In this document: positions 33,428-42,527 of the stretch, piece after piece
How positions within the stretch are numbered: the stretch's first letter is position 1
Layout: each line of letters starts with the position of its first letter
Source: WHSW01 sp963749365
Lineage (GTDB): Bacteria; Actinomycetota; Thermoleophilia; Solirubrobacterales; 70-9
Reading direction: 5' to 3'
Assembly (NCBI GenBank): GCA_963749365.1
Contig: CAVVME010000004.1
Coordinates: 496,001 to 560,000 of the forward strand
Length of the DNA: 64,000 bases
The notes under the pieces: generated by a model
The model's input: the letters and a program-made list of their open reading frames with translations, nothing else
Database searches by the model: none
Told to the model about the DNA's origin: nothing
Program-made: the position numbers and the translations under genes

Positions 33428-35069
33428 CCTGACGCTGGCCGGCGAACGCGGCGACGAGGACGAAGGGCAGGAACCAGACGACGTAGAAGTAGAACCAGTG
33501 GGTCGCGGTGAGCTGGAGCGCGATCGTCACCGCGCCCGCCAGCGCCGCGACCTGGACCGGCGTCTTGAAGCGGGGATAGAGCGCGACGCCGAGCGCCAGT
33601 GCGACCACCGCGACCCGAACCGGGCCCTGGAGGAAGTCGAGCGAGGGCGCCTGGCCCCAGACGCTGAACGGCGAGCTGCGGGTCGCCTGGTAGCCGAGCG
33701 TGCGGTCATAGAGCTCGCCCGGGCCGCCGTCCGGCAGGAACGGCACGGTCAGCGCCAGCCCGACGGCCGCGAAGGCGATCGCGAACATGCCCACGCTCCG
33801 CCGGCGGTTCTCGCCCTCGGCGGTTGCGAACAGCGGCACCAGCGCGGCCGGGCCGAACTTGGCCGCGGCGGCGATCGCGAGCAGCGCGCCGCGGGCGGGC
33901 GCCGAGCCGAGCGCCAGCAGCGCGCCGATCGAGAGCGCGGCGATCAGCGCGTCGTTGGCGTTCGCGTTCAGCGTGTACAGCGTCCACGGGCAGGCCGCCC
34001 AGGCGAAGCCGAGCGCCCAGCCCAGCGCCCGGCCGGCCTCGCCGTCGCGCAGCCGGCGCCCGAGCGCGACCAGGCCGGCGATGCAGAGCAGGTCGAAGGC
34101 GATCGCCGCGGCGTGGGCGGCCGGCACCCCGTCCCAGCTTCCGTCCCAGCCGAGGGCGAGCTCGAACGGCAGGTAGGCGAGGTAGTTGCCGGGCCCGTAG
34201 ACGTCCCCGCGCAGGCCCGGGACCGCGGCGAAGTCGCCCTCGTAGAGCCCCGCGCCGTCCTCGATCCGGTCGGCTCCGATCACCCCGGCCACCCCGATGT
34301 CGATCACCTGCGAGTCGGCGAGGTTGAGCGCGATCCGCCCCAGCGCCAGCACCGCAACCCCGACCGCCAGCCAGCGAACCGGGGCGAGCGGGATCAACGG
34401 CCCGGTGCGCTCGCGCGGCCACAGCCCGGCGACCAGCAGCCGGATCAGCAGGTAGCCGAGCACCGGGTAGGTGAGGGCGACCGAGGCGGTGATCTCGGCC
34501 CGGTTGAAGAAGAACAGGGAGACGCCGAGCCCGAGCACGACGAGCAGGTCGAGGTGCAGCAGCCGCCACGGGCGGCGCGGATCGAAGAACGGGGCAATGA
34601 AGAGCAGGCAGAGCGGCAGCCAGACCCAGGGCGAGTTGACCTTCTGGGCGATCGCGCCCTCGTATCCCCGCGCCAGCCGGGAGCCGAGCTGCTGGTCGCG
34701 CCACGCCTCCTCGATCTCGCCCGTGCGGCCGTCGAGGACCACCTCGGCGACCCCGGTGCCGTCCGGATCGGCGAAGACGACCTGCCAGCGCTCGCCGCGG
34801 ATCAGAGCCTCGGGCTGCGCCCCCGGCGTCTCGGCGAGCTCCGCCCGCACCACCTCGCTCGCGCCCGCGAGCTCAATCGCCCGCGCCGCCGGGATTGCGA
34901 AGCCCGGCGGCGGCTCGGCGAGCGACTCCGGCTCGACCGCGGGCGGCGGCTGCTCGCCGCCGAACGGCGGCTGGGCGGCCGGATCCTCCGCGGCGGCGGC
35001 GGCCGGCAGGGCGGCGACGGCCAGCAGCGCCAGCGCCGCGACCAGCTCGAAACGCGATCGGCGGGTCAT
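33384..35069 (-). CDS. Multi-pass membrane protein, GT-C/GT87-like, with N-terminal PepSY-like domain
   Basis: A 561-residue integral membrane protein. A signal peptide or first helix (RRSRFELVAALALLAVAALP) is followed by an external domain with a PepSY-like strand pattern (GERWQVVFADPDGTGVAEVV, then DGRTGEIEEAWRDQQLG). About ten transmembrane helices follow, with loops RIEDGAGLYEGDFAAVPGLR and DVYGPGNYLAYLPFELALGW that resemble the first external loop of polyprenol-dependent GT-C enzymes. A glycosyltransferase role is a guess from topology. The ATG at 35067-35069 begins the signal; a TACCCT element lies 9 nt upstream. Overlaps the FAH gene end by 44 bp. Confidence 0.7.
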   Translation of the reverse strand: MTRRSRFELVAALALLAVAALPAAAAAEDPAAQPPFGGEQPPPAVEPESLAEPPPGFAIPAARAIELAGASEVVRAELAETPGAQPEALIRGERWQVVFADPDGTGVAEVVLDGRTGEIEEAWRDQQLGSRLARGYEGAIAQKVNSPWVWLPLCLLFIAPFFDPRRPWRLLHLDLLVVLGLGVSLFFFNRAEITASVALTYPVLGYLLIRLLVAGLWPRERTGPLIPLAPVRWLAVGVAVLALGRIALNLADSQVIDIGVAGVIGADRIEDGAGLYEGDFAAVPGLRGDVYGPGNYLAYLPFELALGWDGSWDGVPAAHAAAIAFDLLCIAGLVALGRRLRDGEAGRALGWALGFAWAACPWTLYTLNANANDALIAALSIGALLALGSAPARGALLAIAAAAKFGPAALVPLFATAEGENRRRSVGMFAIAFAAVGLALTVPFLPDGGPGELYDRTLGYQATRSSPFSVWGQAPSLDFLQGPVRVAVVALALGVALYPRFKTPVQVAALAGAVTIALQLTATHWFYFYVVWFLPFVLVAAFAGQRQVTPAESPGARAAAS

Positions 35070-35153
35070 CAGCGGGCGAGGGTAAGGGGCGGCCGGCGAC
35101 GAGGCGTCGCGATCTGCGGTGTCGCCACGCGCCCACCCGACGGCGGCGAGCGA

Positions 35154-36419
35154 ATGGTGATTCGCTACCCGACGATGACCACCGCGCTCGCCCGCCGGCT
35201 GCTGTTCGCGGCGCTCGCGCGAATCACCGGTGGCCGAATCGAGATCGCCGAGGGCGGGCGCCGGTTCGGGTTCGGGCCCGCCGCCGCCGCCCTGGAGGCG
35301 CGCCTCGAAGTCCACGACCCGCGCGCCTACCGCTGGTGGCTGCGCGGCAGCACGGGCCTCGGCGAGGCGTTCGTCGAAGGGCTGTGGGCCAGCGAGGACC
35401 TGGTCGAGATCACGCGCATCGCCTGCCGCGAGCTACCCCCGCTCGACCGACTGCGGCGGCTCTTGCACCCGCTGATCGGCCCCGTGCAGCGGTCTCTGAA
35501 CCGGGTGCCGCGCAACAGCCGCCGCGGTGCCGCGGCGAACATCTCGGCCCACTACGACCTCGGCAACGTGCTGTTCGAGTCGTTCCTCGACCCGCGCCTG
35601 GTCTACTCCTGCGCCTACTTCCCCGACTCCGAGACCGGGCTCGAGGACGCACAGCTCGCCAAGCTGGAGCGAGTCTGCGACCGGCTTGCGCTGCGCGCCG
35701 ACGACCACCTGCTCGAGATCGGCACCGGCTGGGGCGGCCTTGCGCTGCACGCGGCGGGCACCCGCGGTTGCCGGGTGACCACGGCGACGGTCTCGCGCGC
35801 GCAGCACGAGTACGCGCTCGCCCAGGTTCGCGAGGCCGGACTCGAGGACAGAGTCGAGGTCCTGCTGCGCGACTATCGCGACCTCGAGGGGAGCTACGAC
35901 AAGCTGGTCTCGATCGAGATGATCGAGGCGGTCGGCTGGCAGTACCTGCCCGTCTTCTTCGCCAAGTGCGCCGAGCTGACCCGCCCCAACGGCGCGATCT
36001 TCCTGCAGGCGATCGTGATCGAGGACCATCTCTACGAGCCCGAGAAGGCCACCCGCAGCTTCGCCAACAAGCACATCTTCCCCGGCGGCTGCCTACCCTC
36101 GCTGGCGGTGATCAGCGAGCTCGCGGCGGCGAACGGGATCCCGATCGCCTGGTGTGAGGACATCAGCGCCCACTACGCGCGCACCCTGGCCTGCTGGCGC
36201 GCCAACTTCAACGACGCCTGGCCGGCCCTGCGCTCGCGCGGCTATGACGAGCGCTTCAAGCGGCTGTGGAACTTCTACCTCGCCTCGTCGGAGGGCGGCT
36301 TTCGCGAACGGCGGATCCGCGACCTGCAGGCCGTGCTCGCCAAGCCGGGATTCGAACAGGGGGCGGAGGGATGGAGCTCAGCTACGAGCGACGTGGCGCC
36401 GGCGAGCCTCTCGTCCTGA
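35154..36419 (+). CDS. Cyclopropane-fatty-acyl-phospholipid synthase family methyltransferase
   Basis: A 421-residue CFA synthase-family enzyme that adds a methylene (or methyl) from SAM to unsaturated acyl chains in membrane phospholipids. Core: ISAHYDLGNVLFESFLDPRL, VYSCAYFPDSETGLEDAQ, the SAM motif HLLEIGTGWGGLALHAA, KLVSIEMIEAVGWQYLPVFF (catalytic acidic/Tyr region) and YARTLACWRANFND near the end. Two ATGs (35154 and 35175) are possible; neither has a clear ribosome site, and the longer is kept. Its end overlaps the next gene's start by 49 bp. Confidence 0.9.
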   Translation: MVIRYPTMTTALARRLLFAALARITGGRIEIAEGGRRFGFGPAAAALEARLEVHDPRAYRWWLRGSTGLGEAFVEGLWASEDLVEITRIACRELPPLDRLRRLLHPLIGPVQRSLNRVPRNSRRGAAANISAHYDLGNVLFESFLDPRLVYSCAYFPDSETGLEDAQLAKLERVCDRLALRADDHLLEIGTGWGGLALHAAGTRGCRVTTATVSRAQHEYALAQVREAGLEDRVEVLLRDYRDLEGSYDKLVSIEMIEAVGWQYLPVFFAKCAELTRPNGAIFLQAIVIEDHLYEPEKATRSFANKHIFPGGCLPSLAVISELAAANGIPIAWCEDISAHYARTLACWRANFNDAWPALRSRGYDERFKRLWNFYLASSEGGFRERRIRDLQAVLAKPGFEQGAEGWSSATSDVAPASLSS

Positions 36420-37177
36420 TCCACGGGCTCGGCGGCTCGAAGCGGGTCTGGGATCCGGTCCTCGACCTGCTCGCGTCCGAGCGTGACGTGATCGCGGTCG
36501 ACGCGCCCGGTGCCGGACGTTCCCCGGCGCTGCCCGAGGAGATCGCGCCAACCGCCGCCAACCTGGGCGCCAAGATCTCGGGGCTCTGCGATCGCCTCGG
36601 CGTCGATCACCCGCACGTCGCCGGGAACTCGCTCGGCGCCTGGATCGCGCTTGAGATCGCCAAGGCCGGGCGCGCGGCCTCGGTGTGCGGGATCTCCCCG
36701 GCGGGGCTCTGGCGCCGACCGCTCGGCCCGCGAGCCTTCGACTCGCACCGGCTCGCACGGGCGCTTCGCCCCCTGATTGGAGTCGCGGTCGCATCGCGGC
36801 CGCTCAGAGAACGCCTGCTGGCGACGACGATGGCCCACCCCGAGCGTCTGACCCGCGCCGAGGCCACGGGTCTGATCAAGGACTGGATCGACGCCTCGGG
36901 CTACACGGCGACGAACCACGAGATGCGGGCGCGGATCTTCGAGGATCCGGAGCTGGTCACGGTTCCGACCACGATCGCCTGGGCGAGCGAGGACGGCCTG
37001 GTGGCGCCGCCGCGACCGGAGCGGATGCCGCCCGGCGCTCGCTACGTGGTCCTCGAGGGTCTCGGGCACACCCCGACCTGGGACGACCCCGAGCGCGTCG
37101 CGGCGCTGCTGCTCGAAGCGAGCGGGGGCTCGGAGATGGGCGGTGCCGGGCTCGAACCGGCGACCTCTCGCGTGTAA
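36371..37177 (+). CDS. Alpha/beta hydrolase
   Basis: A 268-residue alpha/beta hydrolase: oxyanion-hole loop LVLIHGLGGSKRVWDP, nucleophile elbow HVAGNSLGAWIALEI (Ser), acidic residue after strand 7 in IAWASEDGLVAPP, and the histidine in VLEGLGHTPTWDDPE. The substrate is unknown; position after a CFA synthase hints at lipid esters. The ATG at 36371 follows GGCGGAGGG and lies inside the end of the cyclopropane synthase gene. The last 14 residues (ending LEPATSRV) are encoded across the antisense strand of tRNA-Val, so the CDS overlaps the tRNA by 41 bp. Confidence 0.87.
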   Translation: MELSYERRGAGEPLVLIHGLGGSKRVWDPVLDLLASERDVIAVDAPGAGRSPALPEEIAPTAANLGAKISGLCDRLGVDHPHVAGNSLGAWIALEIAKAGRAASVCGISPAGLWRRPLGPRAFDSHRLARALRPLIGVAVASRPLRERLLATTMAHPERLTRAEATGLIKDWIDASGYTATNHEMRARIFEDPELVTVPTTIAWASEDGLVAPPRPERMPPGARYVVLEGLGHTPTWDDPERVAALLLEASGGSEMGGAGLEPATSRV

Positions 37178-37209
37178 AGCGAGTGCTCTTCCAGCTGAGC
37201 TAACCGCCC
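37137..37209 (-). tRNA. tRNA-Val (UAC)
   Basis: Minus-strand cloverleaf: acceptor GGGCGGT pairs with ACCGCCC, D-arm AGCTCAGCTGGAAGAGC, anticodon stem CTCGC/GCGAG with loop TTTACAC (anticodon TAC), T-arm GCCGGTTCGAGCCCGGC. Discriminator A. No CCA is encoded. It overlaps the 3' end of the alpha/beta hydrolase gene on the other strand. Confidence 0.97.
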
Positions 37210-37296
37210 GCGAGGATTGTCCCCGATCGGGCCGGCCTCCGGCGGCGGGCGCAGACCCTTACGATCGCCATAGGTGAGAGACGAGAGGCTTTCGAG

Positions 37297-38403
37297 ATGA
37301 AGATGCGCGCGGCGGTGCTGGAGGAGTTCGGCGAGCCCCTGGTCGTCCAGGAGGTCGAGCTGACCGAGCCCGAGCAGGGCGAGGCGCTGGTCCGGCTGGT
37401 CGCCTGTGGCGTCTGCCACACCGACCTCTACACCGCCTCGGGCGTCGACCCGTCCGGGTACGCCCCGACCGTGCTCGGGCACGAGGGAGCCGGGGTGGTC
37501 GAGGCGGTCGGCCCGGGGGTCGACTCGCTGGCGGTCGGCGATCACGTCGTCACCCTGTTCTCGCCCCAGTGCGGTGAGTGCGTGCACTGCCGCGACGAGC
37601 GCACCAACCTCTGCCTGGCGATCCGCGAGCAGCAGAACAAGGGCTATCTGCCGGACGGGACCACGCGGCTGCGGCGCGACGGCGAGCAGATGCGCCACTT
37701 CATGGGCACCTCGACCTTCGCCGAGTACACGGTGATGCCCGAGATCGCGCTCGCCAAGGTGAGCCCCGAGGCGCCGCTCGACGGCGCCTGCCTGTTCGCC
37801 TGCGGGCTCTCGACCGGACTCGGGGCGGCGATCAACACGGCCAAGGTCCGCGAGGGCTCGACCTGCGTCGTCTTCGGCGCCGGCATGGTCGGGCTCGGCG
37901 CGGTGGCCGGGTGCCGGCTTCAAGGCGCCGAGCGGATCATCTGCGTCGACCTCTCCGAGGATCGGCTCGAGCTCGCCACCGGACAGGGCGCGACCGAGGT
38001 GATGATCACCGACGAGGGAATCGTCGAGCGGATCATCGAGCAGACCGACGGGTTCGGCGCCGACTACACGTTCGAGGCGACCGGCAACGTCGCGGTGATG
38101 CGCCAGGCGGTCGAGGCCGCGCGGATGGCATGGGGCCTGGCTACGGTCGCGGGAGTCGCCGGCAAGGGCGAGACCCTGGACGTGATCCCGCGGCTGCTGA
38201 TCACGGGCCGGCGCGTCGCCGGTTCCTCGTTCGGCGGGGTCAAGGGGCGCGAGGGCGTGCCGATGCTCGTCGACCTTTGGCTGCAGGGAAAGATCGACGT
38301 CGATCCCTTCATCTCGCACCGGATCACCCTCGACGAGGTCAACCACGGGTTCGAGCTGATGGAGGCCCAGGACGGGATCCGCAGCGTGATCGAGTTGAGT
38401 TAG
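37297..38403 (+). CDS. Class III-type zinc alcohol dehydrogenase (thiol-dependent formaldehyde dehydrogenase-like)
   Basis: A 368-residue zinc medium-chain dehydrogenase. Catalytic zinc ligands are C37 in VACGVCHTDLYTASG, the His of VLGHEGAGVV and the Cys of LFACGLSTGLGAA. The structural zinc site is CGECVHCRDERTNLC. The NAD fold reads VVFGAGMVGLGAVAGCRLQG. Similarity is closest to class III enzymes that oxidise S-hydroxymethyl-thiol adducts of formaldehyde (glutathione or mycothiol). The MBL hydrolase 10 bp downstream is the usual partner that hydrolyses the S-formyl thiol. Which thiol is used here is not determined. Confidence 0.87.
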   Translation: MKMRAAVLEEFGEPLVVQEVELTEPEQGEALVRLVACGVCHTDLYTASGVDPSGYAPTVLGHEGAGVVEAVGPGVDSLAVGDHVVTLFSPQCGECVHCRDERTNLCLAIREQQNKGYLPDGTTRLRRDGEQMRHFMGTSTFAEYTVMPEIALAKVSPEAPLDGACLFACGLSTGLGAAINTAKVREGSTCVVFGAGMVGLGAVAGCRLQGAERIICVDLSEDRLELATGQGATEVMITDEGIVERIIEQTDGFGADYTFEATGNVAVMRQAVEAARMAWGLATVAGVAGKGETLDVIPRLLITGRRVAGSSFGGVKGREGVPMLVDLWLQGKIDVDPFISHRITLDEVNHGFELMEAQDGIRSVIELS

Positions 38404-38413
38404 GGGTCTGGCG

Positions 38414-39178
38414 GTGATCCTGCAGCGAGTCGAACAGGCCGAGTGGCTCTCGAACGCCTACCTGGCGGTCGACGAGATCGGCGGCACCGGCGTCCTGGTG
38501 GACTCCAACGGCGTCACCGATCCCCTCTGCGAGCGGGCCGAGCGCGAGGGCACCGCGATCACCCACGTGCTGCTCACCCACCACCACTGGGACCACGTCT
38601 TCGGGATGAAGGAGCTGGCGCAGCGGTTCGGGGTCCCGATCCTCGCCCACGAGAAGACCGCCGAACTGCTCGGCGAAGGGGTCGACGAGACCTTCGCCGA
38701 CGGCGACGTGATCGAGAGCGGGGGTCTGCGGATCGAGGTCATCCACACCCCCGGCCACTGCGCCGACCACTGCGCGCTGTTGATCGACGAGGCCGACTGC
38801 CTGACCGCCGACGTGATCTTCAAGGGAACCGTGGGCGGCACCCGCGCCCCCGGAGCGACGGGGTTCGACGACCTGCGCCACTCGATCATGGAGCGGTTGA
38901 TGAAGCTGGCGCCCGAGACGCGGATCCATCCCGGGCACCGCGAGCCCTCGACGATCGGCGCCGAATGGGAGCAGAACCCGTTCGTGCGGATCTGGCGCGG
39001 CCTCGACGCGGAGGGCGCCGAGCCGGTCTCGATCGGCCCGGCGGACGCCGAGCAGCGCGACGAAGCGACGATGGTCCTCTGGGCGCCCGACTACGACGGC
39101 GGCAACAAGGCCTGGGTCCGGTTCGCGGACGGGAGCGACGCGATCGTCGGCGGCTCGCAGGTCAAGCGCGAGAGCTGA
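38414..39178 (+). CDS. MBL-fold metallo-hydrolase (glyoxalase II-like)
   Basis: A 254-residue metallo-beta-lactamase-fold hydrolase with the full zinc motif LLTHHHWDHVFGMKEL, then IHTPGHCADHCALLI, DVIFKGTVGG and IHPGHREPSTIG. Glyoxalase II-like enzymes of this type cleave thioesters. It begins with GTG 10 bp after the alcohol dehydrogenase, so the two probably form a formaldehyde-detoxification pair (S-hydroxymethyl-thiol oxidation then S-formyl-thiol hydrolysis), inferred from the common gene pairing. Confidence 0.88.
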   Translation: MILQRVEQAEWLSNAYLAVDEIGGTGVLVDSNGVTDPLCERAEREGTAITHVLLTHHHWDHVFGMKELAQRFGVPILAHEKTAELLGEGVDETFADGDVIESGGLRIEVIHTPGHCADHCALLIDEADCLTADVIFKGTVGGTRAPGATGFDDLRHSIMERLMKLAPETRIHPGHREPSTIGAEWEQNPFVRIWRGLDAEGAEPVSIGPADAEQRDEATMVLWAPDYDGGNKAWVRFADGSDAIVGGSQVKRES

Positions 39179-39185
39179 GCGGCGC

Positions 39186-40247
39186 TCACTCCGCCCGCAG
39201 GTCGGCGAGCACCCTGCCGGCCTGCTCGACCAATGAGTCGACGACCTCGGCGGCCGGTCGCTCGACGGCCAGGGAGGCCGCCTGGCCGAGCCAGATCGGC
39301 ATCCGTTGGGCAGGCTCGCTGGCGGTCTCGGCGAGTGGAGCGGTAAGCGAGGTTTGGGCCGGAAACGGGAGCACCTCGTAATCGGTGATCGCCTCGCTGA
39401 GATCGTTGCGAAGCGCGCGGGCCGGTCGGCCGGTGAACGCCCTCGTGATCCGGGTCGCCTCGGCCGCGGCGCTCCGAAGCGCTTCCAGGTGCGCGGGGTG
39501 GACGCTGGACTCCGGACAGGCGAGAAAGGCGGTGCCGATCTGGGCCGCGCCGGCGCCGAGGGCGAGGACCGCGGCCAATCCCCTGCCGTCGGCGATCCCC
39601 CCGGCCGCGATCACCGGCACGGTCACCGCGTCGACCACCTGGGGGACGAGGGCCATGGTCCCGATCGGTCCGTCGTCCCCGTCGACGAGGAAGCTGCCGC
39701 GGTGCCCGCCTGCCTCCGCGCCCTGGGCGATCACCGCGTCCGCGCCCAGCTCCTGCAGCCGGACGGCCTCGGTGACGGTGGTGGCCGAGGCGATCACGCG
39801 GGAGCCGGCAGCGCGGATCGCGGCGACCGCCGCCGGCTCGGGAAGCCCGAAGTGGAAGCTGACCACCGCTGGACGGATCTCGAGCAGCGCCGTGAGGCGG
39901 TCTTCGTCGAAGTCGATCGGCGGCACACTCGGGGCCGGCGGCTTGCCGAGCCCGTCCTCGGCATAGAGCGGCGCCAGCAGCTCGCGCGCTCGCGCGGCGA
40001 GCTCCGGCGCGATCTCGGGGGTCGGGTGGACGAAGAAGTTGAGGTTGAACGGCGCGTCGGTGAGCGCCCGCACCGCCGCCGCTTGGCGGCCCAGCTCTTC
40101 CGCGGGCAGGACCGCCGACCCGAGCCCGCCCAGGCCGCCGGCTTCGCTGACGGCGGCCGCGAGCTCCGGCGTCGCCGCCCTCGCCATCGGGGCGGAGAGA
40201 ACCGGGTGCCTGATCCCGAACAGCTCCGTCACCGCGGTCGGGCCCAT
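39186..40247 (-). CDS. Nitronate monooxygenase (2-nitropropane dioxygenase family)
   Basis: FMN-dependent TIM-barrel enzyme that oxidises alkyl nitronates, 353 residues. Family blocks: TELFGIRHPVLSAPMARAAT, LNFFVHPTPE, SFHFGLPEPAAV, the active-site QGAEAGGHRGSFLVDGDDG (catalytic His) and VIAAGGIADGRGLAAVLALG (FMN phosphate). The ATG at 40245-40247 is preferred over one ten codons upstream because TACGGT ends 7 nt before it and family homology starts at that point. Divergent from the S15-like hydrolase. Confidence 0.9.
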   Translation of the reverse strand: MGPTAVTELFGIRHPVLSAPMARAATPELAAAVSEAGGLGGLGSAVLPAEELGRQAAAVRALTDAPFNLNFFVHPTPEIAPELAARARELLAPLYAEDGLGKPPAPSVPPIDFDEDRLTALLEIRPAVVSFHFGLPEPAAVAAIRAAGSRVIASATTVTEAVRLQELGADAVIAQGAEAGGHRGSFLVDGDDGPIGTMALVPQVVDAVTVPVIAAGGIADGRGLAAVLALGAGAAQIGTAFLACPESSVHPAHLEALRSAAAEATRITRAFTGRPARALRNDLSEAITDYEVLPFPAQTSLTAPLAETASEPAQRMPIWLGQAASLAVERPAAEVVDSLVEQAGRVLADLRAE

Positions 40248-40254
40248 CGCGGCG

Positions 40255-40260
40255 ACCGTA
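40255..40260 (-). promoter_or_regulatory. -10-like element TACGGT for the nitronate monooxygenase
   Basis: TACGGT on the minus strand matches TANNNT and ends 7 nt before the ATG at 40247. It decides the start between two in-frame ATGs. Confidence 0.5.
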
Positions 40261-40295
40261 GCACCGCACCGCTTCATCTATTGTCCGCGGAGGAG

Positions 40296-42527
40296 ATGCG
40301 GGGACGGTTGCCGGGATCGGGTATCTGCGCGCTGTTCGCGGTCGCTGCGGCATTGGCGTTGCCGGCGGCCGCGCCGGCGGCGATCACCGAGGTCTTCGAC
40401 GGCGACGTCGAGTGCCAAGTGCAGGGCGACGGGGTGCGCTTCTGCAGCAACTTCGGGGCCGAGCCGCGGAGCACGACGAAGAGCTTCGACGGCGTCCCGC
40501 TCGACGTCAACGTCGCCTTCCCGCCCGCGCCGGCGGGCGGGGCGGACGGCGGCTACCCGCTGGTGATGCTCTTCCACGGCTACGGCGGCGACAAGATCGG
40601 CCTCGAGGCGATGCGGCGCTTCCTCGACGCCGGCTACGCGACCTTCTCGATGACCGACCGCGGCTTTCACGAGTCCTGCGGCTCGGCCGCGTCGCGGGCC
40701 GCCGACCCGGGCGGTTGCGCCGCCGGCTACGTGCGCCTGATTGACACCCGCTACGAGGTCCGCGACGCGCAGCTGCTCGCCGGCAGGCTGGTCGACGAGG
40801 GGCTGGTGGCGCCGGACGAGCTGGCCGCGATCGGGGGTTCATACGGGGGTGGGATGTCGTTGGCGCTGGCGGCGCTTCGCGACCGCACGATGCAGCTCGA
40901 CGGCAGCCTCGTCCCGTGGACGAGCCCGGACGGCGTCGCCCTCGAGCTCGCCGCCGCGGCGCCGTTCATCACCTGGAGTGACCTCGCCTACTCGCTGACG
41001 CCGAACGGCTCGTTCCTCGACTACGTCAGGAAGGCGCCCTACCGCGGTCGATTCGGGGTCTTGAAGGAATCGCTGGTCAACGGGCTCTACTTCGCCGGGC
41101 TCGGCGCGCCGGGGTTCTACTCGCCTGCGGGTACCGATCCGACCGCCGACCTGACCGGATGGCGCGACCTGCTGCTCGCCGGGGAGCCCTACGACGGCAA
41201 CCCCGAGGCGCAGGCGATCCTCGACGAGATCACCTCCCACCACTCGGCCTACTACATCGATTCGAGCGTCGAGCCGGCGCCGGTCCTGTACGCAAACGGG
41301 TTTACCGACGACCTCTTTCCGGCCGACGAGGCGCTGCGGTTCTACAACCGCACCCGGGCCAAGCACCCCGAGGCGCATCTGTCGTTGATCTTCGGCGAGA
41401 TCGCGGGACATCCGCGCTCGACCTCCAAGGAGAACGTCAACGCGCTGCTGGGCGAGCGCCAGCTCGAGTGGTTCGAGCACTTCGTCCTCGGTCAGGGCCC
41501 GGAGCCGTTCGAGGGAGTGACCGCTTTCACCCAGACCTGCCCGGAGAGCGAGCCCGGCGGCGGTCCCTACCGGGCGCGGACCTGGGCTCGGATCGCCAAG
41601 GGCGAGGTGCGGTTGCGCGAGGCCGCCGAGCGGTCGATCGGCCCCGACGCCGGCGACGCGGCGATCGCGGCGACCTTCGACCCGGCCTTCGGCGACGGCG
41701 CCTGCGCGACCGCCGACGGCGCCGATCAGCCCGGCAGCGCCGGCTACCGCCTCGACCCGGCGCCCGAGGGCGGCTACACGCTGCTCGGCTCGCCGACCGT
41801 GATCGCCAGGTTCACCCTCCCAGGCGAGACCTCGCAGGTCGCGGCGCGGCTGCTCGACGTCGATCCAAGCGGCGAGGAGACGCTGATCGCGCGCGGCCTC
41901 TGGCGGCCAGAGACCGGCGGGCCGACCAAGCAGGCGTTCCAGCTGCACGCCAACGGCTGGCACTTCGCCGAGGGGCACGTCGCCAAGCTCGAGCTGCTGC
42001 CGGCCGACAATGGCGACGGCCCGCTCGGCGGCTACGGCCGCCGGTCCAACGACCAGCAGGCGGTCACGGTCTCCAACCTCCAGTTGCGGCTGCCGGTGCG
42101 CGAGAAGCCGGGCGCCCTCGACGGACTGGTCGCCGCGCCCGCGCCGAGATTCGTGCCCGACGGTTACAAGCTCTCCAAGGACTTCGACCGCGATCCGCGG
42201 GCGAAGCTGACTGCGGGCCCGATCCGGCCCGACGGCGACGAGCTGCGGGCCAAGGTCAAGTGCCCGCGCGGGTTTGCGACCTGCAGCGACGGGCTGGTCG
42301 TGCTCGAGTCGCGGCTAGGCACCGGGAAGCCCTCGTTCGAGGTCGCGACGGGAAGCTTCGAGCTCAAGGGCGGCGGCAAGCGTCACATCGAGCTGCTGAT
42401 GACCGACGCCGCGCGCGACTACCTGAGCGAGCACTCCAGGCTGCCGGTGACGGCCGAGACGACGAGCGCGGAGACGACCGGGGCGGCGATCCAGCAGGTC
42501 GGGATCCGCAAGCGCAGCCGGCGCTAG
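40296..42527 (+). CDS. Secreted CocE/NonD-like acyl hydrolase (peptidase S15-type alpha/beta hydrolase)
   Basis: A 743-residue exported protein. The signal peptide (GICALFAVAAALALPAAAPA) leads into an alpha/beta hydrolase of the X-Pro dipeptidyl-peptidase/CocE group: YPLVMLFHGYGGDKIGLEAM, the nucleophile elbow ELAAIGGSYGGGMSLALAAL (Ser), VLYANGFTDDLFPADEALRF (acidic residue) and IFGEIAGHPRSTSKENV (His). A beta-rich C-terminal domain follows, then a solubility tail with Cys pairs. Activity on peptides or esters cannot be told apart. ATG 40296 has GGAGG close by; its stop TAG is the same CTAG as the opposite gene's stop. Confidence 0.82.
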   Translation: MRGRLPGSGICALFAVAAALALPAAAPAAITEVFDGDVECQVQGDGVRFCSNFGAEPRSTTKSFDGVPLDVNVAFPPAPAGGADGGYPLVMLFHGYGGDKIGLEAMRRFLDAGYATFSMTDRGFHESCGSAASRAADPGGCAAGYVRLIDTRYEVRDAQLLAGRLVDEGLVAPDELAAIGGSYGGGMSLALAALRDRTMQLDGSLVPWTSPDGVALELAAAAPFITWSDLAYSLTPNGSFLDYVRKAPYRGRFGVLKESLVNGLYFAGLGAPGFYSPAGTDPTADLTGWRDLLLAGEPYDGNPEAQAILDEITSHHSAYYIDSSVEPAPVLYANGFTDDLFPADEALRFYNRTRAKHPEAHLSLIFGEIAGHPRSTSKENVNALLGERQLEWFEHFVLGQGPEPFEGVTAFTQTCPESEPGGGPYRARTWARIAKGEVRLREAAERSIGPDAGDAAIAATFDPAFGDGACATADGADQPGSAGYRLDPAPEGGYTLLGSPTVIARFTLPGETSQVAARLLDVDPSGEETLIARGLWRPETGGPTKQAFQLHANGWHFAEGHVAKLELLPADNGDGPLGGYGRRSNDQQAVTVSNLQLRLPVREKPGALDGLVAAPAPRFVPDGYKLSKDFDRDPRAKLTAGPIRPDGDELRAKVKCPRGFATCSDGLVVLESRLGTGKPSFEVATGSFELKGGGKRHIELLMTDAARDYLSEHSRLPVTAETTSAETTGAAIQQVGIRKRSRR

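Noticed and set aside
33498..35153. Long plus-strand frame before the cyclopropane synthase
   Set aside because: It is the antisense of the membrane protein gene. Only the part from 35154 on matches a protein family.
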